A DNA stretch of 64,000 bases from Halovenus salina (GTDB lineage: Archaea; Halobacteriota; Halobacteria; Halobacteriales; Haloarculaceae). Below are positions 45,242 through 54,001 of this stretch, one piece after another (the first letter of the stretch is position 1; every line of letters begins with the position of its first letter). The stretch lies in NCBI RefSeq assembly GCF_026410925.1, contig NZ_CP112972.1, positions 1,240,001-1,304,000 of the forward strand, written 5' to 3'. The notes below the pieces were generated by a model. The model saw only the letters and a list, made by a program, of their open reading frames with translations, was not told where the DNA came from and did no database searches. A program made the position numbers and the translations under genes.

Positions 45242-45709
45242 ATGAAGATGGAGGATTATATCCAAGCTGGAGAAAGTATTTACTGTCAGACCAAAACAAA
45301 AAAGCCGAACACTCAGATATCCGGTGAGCTATCTGTAACAGGAACCCGACTAATATTTATTCGAAATTTTAAATTATCAGACAGCAGAATCACAGATATT
45401 GACCTTGGCAGAATAGACGAAATAGAATATCGAACGAACCCAATAAATTACACATATCTGTTATATGCACTCCTCGCAGTCCTTTTCAGCGTCTATTCCG
45501 GGCTGATTATCCCAGATATCATACAACTTCCAAGCGTATTGCAAAATGTTTCCGCAGGAATTGGATTGATAATGGCATCTGCCTTGGTTATAGATGCTAT
45601 CTATCCTCGGAAGCCGACACTGGTAATCAAAACACCCAGTGACTCACACACATTCAAAGGAGGGGAGCTTGGTGATTTCCCACACGCAATCCGCGGGAAC
45701 GCCAAATAA
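45242..45709 (+). CDS. PH-like domain membrane protein (155 aa)
   Basis: Residues 8-60 look like a bacterial-type PH domain half (GESIYCQTKT...GELSVTGTRLIFI...ITDIDLGRIDEIEY), then two membrane helices at about 72-92 and 100-120, then a last strand-helix part (TLVIKTPSDSHTFKGGELGDFPHAIR) that would complete the PH fold. The DNA is AT-rich. A box ATTTAATC about 35 bases upstream of the ATG at 45242 suggests its own promoter; starts upstream in frame are unlikely. It is probably viral cargo of unknown role, perhaps envelope-linked. Confidence 0.65.
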   Translation: MKMEDYIQAGESIYCQTKTKKPNTQISGELSVTGTRLIFIRNFKLSDSRITDIDLGRIDEIEYRTNPINYTYLLYALLAVLFSVYSGLIIPDIIQLPSVLQNVSAGIGLIMASALVIDAIYPRKPTLVIKTPSDSHTFKGGELGDFPHAIRGNAK

Positions 45710-45733
45710 TCGAAAATCAGAATCGCTTCTGTA

Positions 45734-45770
45734 GTAGTTACGTACCTCTGTTAGTTACCTGACTTTAAAT
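45734..45770 (+). promoter_or_regulatory. Promoter of the virion gene block with direct repeats
   Basis: TTTAAAT at 45764-45770 lies 26 bases before the ATG at 45797, so a leaderless transcript is expected. TAGTTAC occurs at 45735-45741 and 45752-45758, 17 bases apart, just upstream of the TATA box. This is a good candidate for late-gene control. Confidence 0.5.
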
Positions 45771-45796
45771 GCTCTATTTGGTATCCGATAGTGACC

Positions 45797-45985
45797 ATGG
45801 AATCTGGTCACTCCGTCCCGGACCAGGGACGAACGACAGGCGCACAGACACTCCCCAGCCTCGGGCCACAGTGCTCGGGGTGTGGTGAACCGGACACTCA
45901 TTATATCGGCAGCGAAGGCACGACAGACGCTTTCATCTGCCAGAATTGCCAGCACGTCGAAGAGCGGGAGGCTCGCCATGCCTGA
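45797..45985 (+). CDS. Small zinc-ribbon protein (62 aa)
   Basis: The product has CSGCG and CQNC, two CxxC pairs spaced like a zinc ribbon, after a Gly/Thr-rich start. It is the first gene of the structural block and overlaps the VP3-like gene by 8 bases. It may be a regulator or a chaperone; I do not recognise a family. Confidence 0.65.
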   Translation: MESGHSVPDQGRTTGAQTLPSLGPQCSGCGEPDTHYIGSEGTTDAFICQNCQHVEEREARHA

Positions 45986-46373
45986 CGACGACGGCACGGG
46001 GAAGCTCGACCTCAACGACGCTTTCGTTTCTCCGGTGTTCGTCATCTCGGCAGGCGTCGACGCCGGGCTCCTCGAAATGCAGATATGGGGCTTCGACTTC
46101 GCAGACGCGTTTTTCTCATTCAGCGGAGGGGGTGAGATAACGGCCGCAACGGTGTTGAGTTTGCTCGCCCTCGTTACTGCGTTCGCCACCAACAGACCGG
46201 ACTTCTCGGTGATGGGCGCGGTTCAGACCTGGGTCGCTATCGCCACAGTTGCGCTCGTCGTCGTTCCTCCGTTCATGCCGTTACTGAACGACCTCCTCAG
46301 TATCGGTATCGCGGGCGCAATTGCTGTCGTCATCCAGGCGAGCGGCTACTACAGCCTCGCCTACCTCGGGTGA
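45978..46373 (+). CDS. Pleolipovirus VP3-like internal membrane protein
   Basis: The 131-residue protein has an acidic start (MPDDDGTGKLDLNDAF), an amphipathic region, and three membrane helices at about residues 53-70, 80-100 and 105-125. In pleolipoviruses the small multi-helix VP3 protein lines the inner face of the virion membrane and its gene precedes the spike gene. The position and topology match; sequence identity cannot be judged here. It overlaps its upstream neighbour and abuts the next gene. Confidence 0.72.
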   Translation: MPDDDGTGKLDLNDAFVSPVFVISAGVDAGLLEMQIWGFDFADAFFSFSGGGEITAATVLSLLALVTAFATNRPDFSVMGAVQTWVAIATVALVVVPPFMPLLNDLLSIGIAGAIAVVIQASGYYSLAYLG

Positions 46374-46378
46374 TTCTC

Positions 46379-47134
46379 ATGAAGGCAACAACTCTCAAGC
46401 TCGGAGGTATCGCACTCCTGACTGTCGCTGTCGCCGTGCTCGCTGTCGGCCTGACGGCCTCGGCAACAGCCGACCCCACAGACAGCGGCATATCCATCAC
46501 CGACCCGGAGAACCAGACCATCGAGGTTATGCTCTCGTTCTCTGGGTCGACCTCGGCTGATGTTTCTCTCGTCGGTTCTGAAACCTCTGTCAAGTCCCCA
46601 ACTGTGTCAGGGTCGTCAGGGTCAACCGAGTCGGTGGGTGTCCCGTTCAACAAACTCCCGAATGGGACTTATCAAATCCAGTTGAACGCAGACGATGAGT
46701 CAGCCGTCTCAGTGAATGGAACGACCCTCTACACGCAGAGAGACACCATGCTCAACCTGAGCAAAGGCGAGAATGCCACCGTCGACGTTGGCTTTAATTC
46801 GTCTGAGCAATCCAGTGCTGTTGTCACACTATCCGAGCATAGCAACACACTCGGGACCGAGACGCTCGAATGGTACACCCTCTCTGACGGCGACAATACC
46901 GGCGTCAAAACAGCCGAGATCGAGGCGGCTCAGAACGTCGAAGCGGCTAATGTCACGGTCGCAACATCACAAGCGTCGGCCCAGTCTCAAATCTGGGTCG
47001 AACCGACAGACGACTCCGTAGGAATCGGCGCGGGACTTATCGATGAGTCCGACGATATCCCGCCCTGGGCGTCTGCTATCGGCGGTATCGCTGTTATGCT
47101 ATTCGTTGCGGTCATCATTGTGAGGCTTAACTAA
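46379..47134 (+). CDS. Membrane-anchored surface protein (251 aa)
   Basis: It has an N-terminal Sec-type signal (MKATTLKLGGIALLTVAVAVLAVGLTASA pattern), then about 190 residues of Thr/Ser-rich beta-type sequence with several sequons (NQT, NGT, NLS, NAT), and a C-terminal helix before RLN. It is a type I surface protein, and an extra gene between VP3-like and spike relative to HRPV-1. It may form part of the virion surface or a host-range factor. Confidence 0.7.
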   Translation: MKATTLKLGGIALLTVAVAVLAVGLTASATADPTDSGISITDPENQTIEVMLSFSGSTSADVSLVGSETSVKSPTVSGSSGSTESVGVPFNKLPNGTYQIQLNADDESAVSVNGTTLYTQRDTMLNLSKGENATVDVGFNSSEQSSAVVTLSEHSNTLGTETLEWYTLSDGDNTGVKTAEIEAAQNVEAANVTVATSQASAQSQIWVEPTDDSVGIGAGLIDESDDIPPWASAIGGIAVMLFVAVIIVRLN

Positions 47135-47135
47135 C

Positions 47136-49004
47136 ATGTCCCCGAAACCAGAGAAAACCGACAGCACAGACATTAAAACGATGAAACGCCGGACCTATCT
47201 CAAATCTGGCGCAACGCTCGCGGGCGCGGCGACGGTCGGGGTTGGCTCGACACAGACCGACTGGGGACCCATCGGCAACTCTCAAGCGTTGCTTGGAGGA
47301 CTCGGAATTATCGGCCTCAGCTTTGTCGCTGGCGGCGTGGCGGGCTGGCTCGGTAACAACGCCCTCGAACCCTCGGAAAAAGAGTTTGAGGAAGCCCGCA
47401 AGAAGGAACTGAAGGCTCGACTCATCGGAGATTTCCGCGAAATCAAGAGCCGCGCAGACTCTCACTTGGACACGTTCGGGAATGTCAACCAGTTTATTAA
47501 AGAGTACGTTCGGAACAACGTTGCATTTGCTATCGAGGAGGCGGCCGCAACGGGCAAATCGCAATCTGAGGCGATTACCGCTGTCGAGGAAGAAGTTGAC
47601 AAAAGTATCAGTTTCTGGCTCAAGCGACATGTCAAAGAATTTGAGGATATTATGACGCAACTCGGCCGACGGGCAACGTTGCTTGTGGATAACAATGCCG
47701 AGATGCTCGCAGCAAAGGGGGACGACCATTCTGCGAGAGATGGCGAAGTGCATGATTCGCTCCGCACTTATTTCAAGAATGGCGACCACACAACCCTCAC
47801 TTTGCCAAACGGCCAAACTATTCAAACGGCTGAGATAGACATGTCCCGTTCCGGCAATAGCGACCCTATTGCGTCTTTGACTGCCGCGCCCGAACACGCT
47901 CCGGTAATTCGGACACGGCCAGAATCAGACCTCAACGCGGCTTCGATTCCGATTATTGATGTGAAAGAGTGGGTCCAGACCAAACAGGACCTCGAAGACC
48001 TCGCAGAGAGCGAGAAAGACAACGCGGCGGACCTCGTTTCGCAGATGTTCGAGCCACTCAAAAATGACGAGGTGGAAATCTCAAAATCGGCGTCTGCTCG
48101 GTCCGTTCTCGAAGCGTCTGAGAACGCCGACAACTACCGGCAGGCTGCCGGAACCTATCGGAGCATGTCAATCCCCGAGGCTCACTCACGCTGCAAGCTG
48201 GAGGTTGAGGGCTTTCTGATTGAGGGAATCTTGTTCCGCTCTGTCGGCGGGACGACCCTGCCAGCTAACAACCGAGTCAACCCTGCCGACACGCCCGGCA
48301 ATATCGAGATTGCGGGCAAAATCTCAGACTCCCATCCGACGTACGGGCCCAAAGGATTCGAGCCGATGGAGATAACAGTGAATGTCGCCAGAGACGGGTC
48401 TGCTGCCGGGCTTGCTGATGTTGCGGTGGCTGACGCCGACAGTTGGCCGTCAGCCGAGGGCCTCAAGCTCTCCGACACCGCAGACGAGGGCGGAACGGCC
48501 ACGCTGGCAGTGGATAGCCGTCTTGAGGCAGTCGATGTCTCAATTCAACATGATGGAAACCTCCACCATACCACGCTCGACCTGTCGGAGTCGTCGACCT
48601 TCGACGTGAGCTTTTCGGCAGGGACGGACAACCGGGCCAACACTCAAAACGGGCTGCTCGACTATCAGCTATCCAAAGGCGATATTGTCACCGGAGAGCT
48701 GACCGAGCCGTTCCAGATTGTCGATATCGAGGACGGCTCCGAAGCGTTGCAGTTTGCCGAACCGACGCTTATCACGACCGACCCAGAACACAACCCACAG
48801 CAGACGGCTAATAAGCTGCGGGAGAACTACCAGAAAGAGAAAGACGCCCGCAACGCGGTTGATGACGCATACGACGATGCAACCGGCGGCGGGGTGGGTC
48901 TCGGCATCGGAGACGGAGGCATTGCCGGGAAAGCTAAGAAACTCGTGGCCGCCGTGCTGGGCGTCATGCTCGGTCTGGTAGGCATCAATGCAGCAACAGG
49001 ATGA
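47136..49004 (+). CDS. Spike (envelope) protein candidate, Tat-exported
   Basis: The 622-residue product carries a Tat signal after a short leader (KRRTYLKSGATLAGAA) and has a helix region SFVAGGVAGWLG. A long helical segment rich in Lys and Glu (about residues 85-180) is followed by a mixed domain, then beta-rich parts (TVNVARDGSAAGLADVAVADA), and a C-terminal hydrophobic anchor (KLVAAVLGVMLGLVGINAATG). Pleolipovirus VP4-type spikes are Tat-exported, C-terminally anchored proteins of about 500-600 residues encoded right after VP3. The position and features fit; receptor specificity is unknown. Confidence 0.75.
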   Translation: MSPKPEKTDSTDIKTMKRRTYLKSGATLAGAATVGVGSTQTDWGPIGNSQALLGGLGIIGLSFVAGGVAGWLGNNALEPSEKEFEEARKKELKARLIGDFREIKSRADSHLDTFGNVNQFIKEYVRNNVAFAIEEAAATGKSQSEAITAVEEEVDKSISFWLKRHVKEFEDIMTQLGRRATLLVDNNAEMLAAKGDDHSARDGEVHDSLRTYFKNGDHTTLTLPNGQTIQTAEIDMSRSGNSDPIASLTAAPEHAPVIRTRPESDLNAASIPIIDVKEWVQTKQDLEDLAESEKDNAADLVSQMFEPLKNDEVEISKSASARSVLEASENADNYRQAAGTYRSMSIPEAHSRCKLEVEGFLIEGILFRSVGGTTLPANNRVNPADTPGNIEIAGKISDSHPTYGPKGFEPMEITVNVARDGSAAGLADVAVADADSWPSAEGLKLSDTADEGGTATLAVDSRLEAVDVSIQHDGNLHHTTLDLSESSTFDVSFSAGTDNRANTQNGLLDYQLSKGDIVTGELTEPFQIVDIEDGSEALQFAEPTLITTDPEHNPQQTANKLRENYQKEKDARNAVDDAYDDATGGGVGLGIGDGGIAGKAKKLVAAVLGVMLGLVGINAATG

Positions 49005-49546
49005 TGGTCTATCACAAAATCGCGGCCTGGGTGTTCACACTGTTTGTGCTCACCCTCTCCGCGCTCATTCTGTTCTCGGCAGGAGCGGCCGCACAACAAG
49101 GGGGTAACTCGACGGCCGCCCAAGAAGTCGAGCGCATCGACAGCAACACGGTGATAGTGAACTCGACGTTCAACGAGGAGACCGGCACGGCTACCGTCGT
49201 GCTCGAATCCGACATTCCGCAACAGGTGACCGTCACCGACGCCGGGGCGTTCTCTGTCGGCGGGTCCGTCGAGCGCCGAACCGTGCGCCTTCAACCGCGC
49301 GAGCGGGTGACCGTCACGCTCCAGGTAACCGAGGTGAACGGTCGGGTCGGTCTCGGCATCGAGACGAGAAGCCGACTGTACGCTCACATCATCGAGGTGC
49401 CGAACCACCTGTTCACGACTGACCCAGGCTGGGGTACCGTTCGGTTAGTCGGGTTCGGTTCCGGGCTCGGCGTGTTCGGCGCGGTCGTGGCCGAAGTGTT
49501 CCGCCGGAAGTTCTGGCAGAAAGACAACGTGAGGAAAGTCGCATGA
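49001..49546 (+). CDS. Pleolipovirus ORF6-like membrane protein
   Basis: The 181-residue protein has a signal peptide or helix at residues 7-30 (WVFTLFVLTLSALILFSA), a beta-rich ectodomain with VTVTDAGAFSVGG and RERVTVTL, and a second helix near 150-170 before a basic tail. It overlaps the spike stop by 4 bases. In pleolipoviruses the conserved ORF6 and ORF7 genes lie between spike and VP8 and are probably needed for assembly; their precise function is unknown. Confidence 0.7.
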   Translation: MMVYHKIAAWVFTLFVLTLSALILFSAGAAAQQGGNSTAAQEVERIDSNTVIVNSTFNEETGTATVVLESDIPQQVTVTDAGAFSVGGSVERRTVRLQPRERVTVTLQVTEVNGRVGLGIETRSRLYAHIIEVPNHLFTTDPGWGTVRLVGFGSGLGVFGAVVAEVFRRKFWQKDNVRKVA

Positions 49547-50367
49547 CCGAGACAGAGCTACACATTGACGCCGAGAAAACGCGGCGTGAACACACGGTTG
49601 AACTGCTGACGGCCTATCGCAACTGGATAGGTCTCCTAACCGTTCTCCTGTTGCTGTCGTTCGTCGCGCTCTGGTGGGCGGGCGCACTCCCGTCCGTGAC
49701 CGTGCCCGAGAGCGTCCAGGCGACCATGCTCGCGGTGATCGGCGCGGCCGCGCTCGGATACTTGCCCGCGAGCAGGACGCTCGATTATTTGCACGACCCG
49801 CCGAAGCGGTTTGTCGTCTGTGTCGGCATGGCTCCCGAGCAAGCCGACGAGTACGACCTACCACCCAGGGCGTTCTTGCCGGGTCTCTACGAGTTGAGTC
49901 CGGCGGCGTGGGACCGTGTTCGTTCGCTCGACGGCGACCTCTACCAGTGGAGCGAAATGAAGTGGCCCACCTACGAGGTGCAGGCTTTCGACGAGGATTC
50001 GTTTCAGGCGGTCGGCACCTGGCGCGGTTCCAAGCCGGACAGCGAGCTTCTCCGGCGGGAAAAAGAGATTGTCGACCTGAGAACGAATCTCGAACAGGCG
50101 GCGGATACGAGTATTGATACCGAACTATCGATAAGCTCGAAGGTCCGGCAGGCAACGCGCGCAATCGGCCAGGCGCTCATCAGCGAGCACGCCGAAGCGT
50201 CGACCTACGAGGGCGAACAGGTGGCAGAAGTGTTGAGCGATATCCGCCAAGATATCGAGGAAGACACCGGCGAGAACCTGAAGAACGGAGAACAACCGAT
50301 TGCACAGCTACGGTCTCTCTCCGAGATAGCCGACGGCATGGAGGGCAACGATGACACAGGACAATAG
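49543..50367 (+). CDS. Pleolipovirus ORF7-like membrane protein
   Basis: A 274-residue protein with two N-terminal helices (about residues 28-47 and 58-75) followed by a cytoplasmic domain of about 190 residues that ends in a coiled-coil-prone region (LLRREKEIVDLRTNLEQAADT) and a charged tail. It overlaps both neighbours (ATGA upstream, 17 bases downstream). Order and topology match the conserved ORF7. A virion-internal or assembly role is inferred. Confidence 0.7.
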   Translation: MTETELHIDAEKTRREHTVELLTAYRNWIGLLTVLLLLSFVALWWAGALPSVTVPESVQATMLAVIGAAALGYLPASRTLDYLHDPPKRFVVCVGMAPEQADEYDLPPRAFLPGLYELSPAAWDRVRSLDGDLYQWSEMKWPTYEVQAFDEDSFQAVGTWRGSKPDSELLRREKEIVDLRTNLEQAADTSIDTELSISSKVRQATRAIGQALISEHAEASTYEGEQVAEVLSDIRQDIEEDTGENLKNGEQPIAQLRSLSEIADGMEGNDDTGQ

Positions 50368-51472
50368 CGAACAGGTGACCTACGCCGCGGGGCAGCTGCG
50401 CGAGACTCTCCCCGACCTTGACGAGGCACACCCGCATGCGGGGTTGGTTCAAGACGACGGGAAACGAGACCTCATCAACTACCTCACCTCCGTCCACGAG
50501 GGCGATATCAGCGAGACCGAGATATACGGGGATATCGTTCGCAACGAGGCGACGGACTCGCTCACCGACGCCGTGAACGCGGGGAATGTCTCGGAAATGC
50601 AGTTTGCCGTGGGAATGGTCTCGCACGACGAGAGCGCCAGCGATGCGTCGACGCAGGCATGGCTTCGGAATGCTATCTTGGACGAAGCTTACTGCGGCTG
50701 GGTGACCGGCGGCATGGGTTCAGGTAAAACCGACTTCGCGCTCGACCGGGCCGACGACTGGCACCACGCAACGCGCGGCCGTGTCGCCACCAACATCCAG
50801 AGCGCGGCCGAACAGAACGACCCTATCGAGTACATCGGCGACTTCGAGGGCGTCGAATCGTTCTTCAAGCAATCGAGTACCGACGTGCTCTATGTCCTCG
50901 ATGAGACCGACCAGCAACTTAGCGGCAAGGGTTCAGACCGGCAGGCGGCCGACGCCCTCGCCAATACGCTCAAGCTCGTGCGCAAGGGCGAGAGCGCCGA
51001 GAACACCCACCGTGGTATCCTGCTTATCGGTCAGTCGATACGCGGCGCGTCGAAGGAACTCAGGCGTTTGGTGACGATGAACGGGCATCTCTATCACAAG
51101 ACCTCGAAGACCACCGTCGAAATCTACGGCGATGTTGTCTCGGGTGAACTGTCGTCGAAGACACCCACGCGGACGCTCACGGGAGTCAAACCCACGCGCT
51201 TCGGGTTCGACACCGGAGAGGAAACCGACTTCGACGTGAGCGGTGCCGTCGACGCCGACGAGGGCGAACTACTCGACGGCAAAGAGAAAGATATCAAGAC
51301 AGCAATCCTCGCAGTAGAGAAGCAGGGCATGTCCTACCGAGAAGCCGCGAGTCTCACGGACTACGGCAAAGACTGGGTTGGTGACCGCTACCGAGAATGG
51401 CAGAACGGGGAACACGTCGGCGTTGTCGGAATGTCACCCAACGGAAACGAAATGCAGACAGCCGACGACTGA
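50351..51472 (+). CDS. VP8-like NTPase
   Basis: The 373-residue ATPase has Walker A GMGSGKT at residues 121-127 and Walker B VLYVLDETDQ with acidic residues at 184-185. A C-terminal helix-turn-helix-like part (GMSYREAASLTDYGKDWVGDRY) may bind DNA. In pleolipoviruses VP8 is a virion-associated or DNA-handling ATPase and is the last gene of the conserved block, as here. It could pack or position the genome during budding; that is inference. Confidence 0.78.
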   Translation: MTQDNSEQVTYAAGQLRETLPDLDEAHPHAGLVQDDGKRDLINYLTSVHEGDISETEIYGDIVRNEATDSLTDAVNAGNVSEMQFAVGMVSHDESASDASTQAWLRNAILDEAYCGWVTGGMGSGKTDFALDRADDWHHATRGRVATNIQSAAEQNDPIEYIGDFEGVESFFKQSSTDVLYVLDETDQQLSGKGSDRQAADALANTLKLVRKGESAENTHRGILLIGQSIRGASKELRRLVTMNGHLYHKTSKTTVEIYGDVVSGELSSKTPTRTLTGVKPTRFGFDTGEETDFDVSGAVDADEGELLDGKEKDIKTAILAVEKQGMSYREAASLTDYGKDWVGDRYREWQNGEHVGVVGMSPNGNEMQTADD

Positions 51473-51618
51473 GATTCGACAGACGGCGCGCGGGTGCGTG
51501 CTGTCGTCTGTCGGCGGGCGAGCATATATACTATATATTGCGCGTTATGCGCGAAAATTCTATAATTGTGACTAGACTAGCAAGGATATATTTAGTATTA
51601 GACAGTACAGCATTTCAA

Positions 51619-51930
51619 ATGTCGGAATTGTCCGCCCTAAGAGAAATTGGATTGGTCTTGCTTCAAGTAACTGGGTTAATGTTACCAGTCGTTTTTCTCA
51701 CTGCACAATTCATCGAGAGAGAATCCGAGTCACTTTCAGACGCAACAAAAGAGAAAATGAGTACGGTGCTGTTGTATATGATTGGCTCTCTAACCGCAAC
51801 GGGAGCTCTATCAAGTATTGGTTTGTTGGAAACGGGAATCAGAGATGTGTTCGTTTTTTTCGGCGTCTTATTCCTCACAGCGTTCTTTATATTATATGGA
51901 ACTTTCATCATGTTATCCGTTCGTGATTAG
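51619..51930 (+). CDS. Small three-helix membrane protein, AT-rich cargo
   Basis: The 103-residue product from ATG 51619 has helices at about residues 10-28, 48-66 and 74-97. The DNA and the 100 bases upstream are markedly AT-rich, unlike the NTPase gene before it. A TATA-like box (GGATATATTTAG) near 51585-51596 supports this start. It sits between the virion block and the replication block, a common site for accessory genes. The family is unknown. Confidence 0.6.
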   Translation: MSELSALREIGLVLLQVTGLMLPVVFLTAQFIERESESLSDATKEKMSTVLLYMIGSLTATGALSSIGLLETGIRDVFVFFGVLFLTAFFILYGTFIMLSVRD

Positions 51931-51952
51931 TGTTGAAATTCAAATTTTCGCG

Positions 51953-52046
51953 CGCTCCGCTGCGGAGCGGTGCTGTGTGTTTTGATGATGTGGCCTTAGC
52001 CACACGTCTAAGGGGAAACCGGAAACTCGCTTTCCGGCTTTCCCCT
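51953..52046. other. Cluster of three hairpins between convergent genes
   Basis: Three perfect or nearly perfect inverted repeats lie within 94 bases. CGCTCCGC-T-GCGGAGCG is at 51953-51969, GTGGC-CTTA-GCCAC at 51990-52003, and a 15-bp stem (AGGGGAAACCGGAAA with loop CTCGC and one bulge) at 52011-52046. No coding frame is supported here. It could be a bidirectional terminator between the convergent genes or a structured replication origin; a GCCCA motif follows at 52053. Confidence 0.6.
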
Positions 52047-52179
52047 CGGAAGCCCAGCTCGGGCGCACACGGTACTACGCGCTCGACCGTTCCGACCGTG
52101 CGTAACAGGGCGAGAAAAGAGCAAAATCAACCGGGAAACAGAGTACAGAACAGTGATGCCTCTACCCAGGGGTGGGCCG

Positions 52180-53937
52180 CTATCCGGGTTCCCACTCGTC
52201 AGCCGGTGGGTAGCCTGCTTCCCTCCATGCTTCCAAGTCGAAGATTTCCCGTGCTCGGTCGTTCTGCTGCTGTTCCTTCTGGTACGTTGTATCTCCCTTC
52301 CGGAACGCCGCACGGAGGTTTCTGAACCGCTCTCGGGTTCCGTCCGCCAATGTCACCTGGACGTGAATCCCGGCGGTCGTCGTCTCGACGTGCTCCTGAT
52401 AGGTGGTTCGAATCTCCCGCAAAAGGTTCCGAGCCTCGTAGCGGTCACTCGGTTTGTACCCGACTTTCAGGAGCTTCCGACAGTCGTCTCGATCAACAAC
52501 GGAGATTGCGTACTCCCGACGGAGACGGCTCCAGGCGTCACGTGCGTGTTCGTCAGCGGCGTCTGCTAACTCCATTGCCGTGCTCCCGATTTCCTGCTCG
52601 AACCGCTCGCCAGCGGCGCGCACGCGTTTCAGCAGTTCCTGCTGAACTTTCTTCGATTCCAGTTCCATCTCACCGTAGGTGTGGCGAATCAGGCCCTCCA
52701 TGCGGTCGATGACAGTTCGAATCGTCCGGTAGGTGTTCCCCGTCTGTTCAGCTGCCTCCTGGGGCGACACCTTCCCGCCGTCGGTGAGCAACAGTTCTGT
52801 CACCTCCTGGTCCGTCTCGGTCATCTCACCCCACAGTTGCATCACGCGGTGTTCTTGTTCGCTCTCGATCTCCGGAAGCGGACACTGGACCATCTTCCGG
52901 GATTCGTGAGTGTTCTCGATCTGCCAGAACGGGTCGAAGGGAACGAAGATATTACTCTCGGCCGTCGTCGCAAGGCCACACCATTCCAGACAGTTCAGGA
53001 TAGTTTCTTCGAGTTCTCGACGAGTGTCTTCCAGGTCAGACCATCGGACTGTCTTCTCGGTGATACTCGTCTGATATGCTACTTCGAACTTCGGGTGATA
53101 TGGTGCTTCGTCGGGTTCGTACTGCTGGGGCTCTTTCGGGTAGTAGTGCTTGAGCTCCTTCCCCAGCTCGTGCCCACGCACTAATTCACCGGCTTTCTCG
53201 TCCTCGACCTCGGATTTGACCATGTAGCCAGCAATCTTCCGGTTGTCCTCAACGTGTTTCCGGTAGCCGCTCCGGTCCCCCTGAATGAGCGTGTGAGCGC
53301 GCGCTATTGGACCGTCCGGCGCGAACAGGGGGCCGCTCTCGTCTCGGTACAGCCGAACGTAGTACGCCAGGTCACCGATGTGACTGTCTGGGTGTGGGTT
53401 GTCAAAGTACCGTGATGAAATACCGTAGGCGTTCATCACCCGTTTCACGAGCGTCAGATACTCTTCGTGGGGGAAGTTGGATGCCTGCACCTGCACGTCG
53501 ATATAGGGACCACCGTAATCCGGGACAGACACCTCCTCTCCGTCGGAAGTGAGTCCCGGCCAACGCGGACGAACAGTAATCGTTCCGCCCTTGACGCGTT
53601 TGTCTTTGTCTGCACGTCGCCCGGTGTACTTCGGAGAGTCTTTCGAGGTGAAATAGAACTGGAACTCGCGCACTTGGTCAAGTTGGAACTGAGGGCTATC
53701 CCACGGATCGAGTCCGCTTTTCGAGTAATCGAAACAGGTGGCCCACGTCTCTCCGAGAAACTGAATCTCTTCGGTGGGCTTCCCTTCTGACTGCCAGCGG
53801 TCACCCCAGTCTTTGATGAGGCTATCCATCGCGTAGTAGGGTGCGAGTCCGTGGTCCGTCACGTGGTTACTGGGGTGAATCCCGACTGTGAACCGAATAT
53901 CTCCCTCGTGTGGCGCGCACTTGAGGACTCGGCTCAT
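52180..53937 (-). CDS. Candidate replication protein (DUF7845-like, 585 aa)
   Basis: A large protein, start ATG 53937 (GTG at 53943 is an alternative). The N-terminal 240 residues are Trp-, Tyr- and His-rich (HPSNHVTDHGLAPYYAMDSL, IDVQVQASNFPHEEYLTLV, HPDSHIGDLAYYVRLYRDE). A winged-helix-like part around residues 370-410 (ELLLTDGGKVSPQEAAEQTGNTYRTIRTVIDRM) and a helical C-terminal half follow. No canonical rolling-circle Rep or polymerase motif is seen. Betapleolipoviruses carry a large conserved gene of this kind that is thought to start replication; that link is from memory. Confidence 0.65.
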   Translation of the reverse strand: MSRVLKCAPHEGDIRFTVGIHPSNHVTDHGLAPYYAMDSLIKDWGDRWQSEGKPTEEIQFLGETWATCFDYSKSGLDPWDSPQFQLDQVREFQFYFTSKDSPKYTGRRADKDKRVKGGTITVRPRWPGLTSDGEEVSVPDYGGPYIDVQVQASNFPHEEYLTLVKRVMNAYGISSRYFDNPHPDSHIGDLAYYVRLYRDESGPLFAPDGPIARAHTLIQGDRSGYRKHVEDNRKIAGYMVKSEVEDEKAGELVRGHELGKELKHYYPKEPQQYEPDEAPYHPKFEVAYQTSITEKTVRWSDLEDTRRELEETILNCLEWCGLATTAESNIFVPFDPFWQIENTHESRKMVQCPLPEIESEQEHRVMQLWGEMTETDQEVTELLLTDGGKVSPQEAAEQTGNTYRTIRTVIDRMEGLIRHTYGEMELESKKVQQELLKRVRAAGERFEQEIGSTAMELADAADEHARDAWSRLRREYAISVVDRDDCRKLLKVGYKPSDRYEARNLLREIRTTYQEHVETTTAGIHVQVTLADGTRERFRNLRAAFRKGDTTYQKEQQQNDRAREIFDLEAWREAGYPPADEWEPG

Positions 53938-54001
53938 CGCCACTCACCCCTAGTATCAAATAGCGTGAGGGCGGATTGACAGATAGCGAGCGTGACGGTA
54001 T

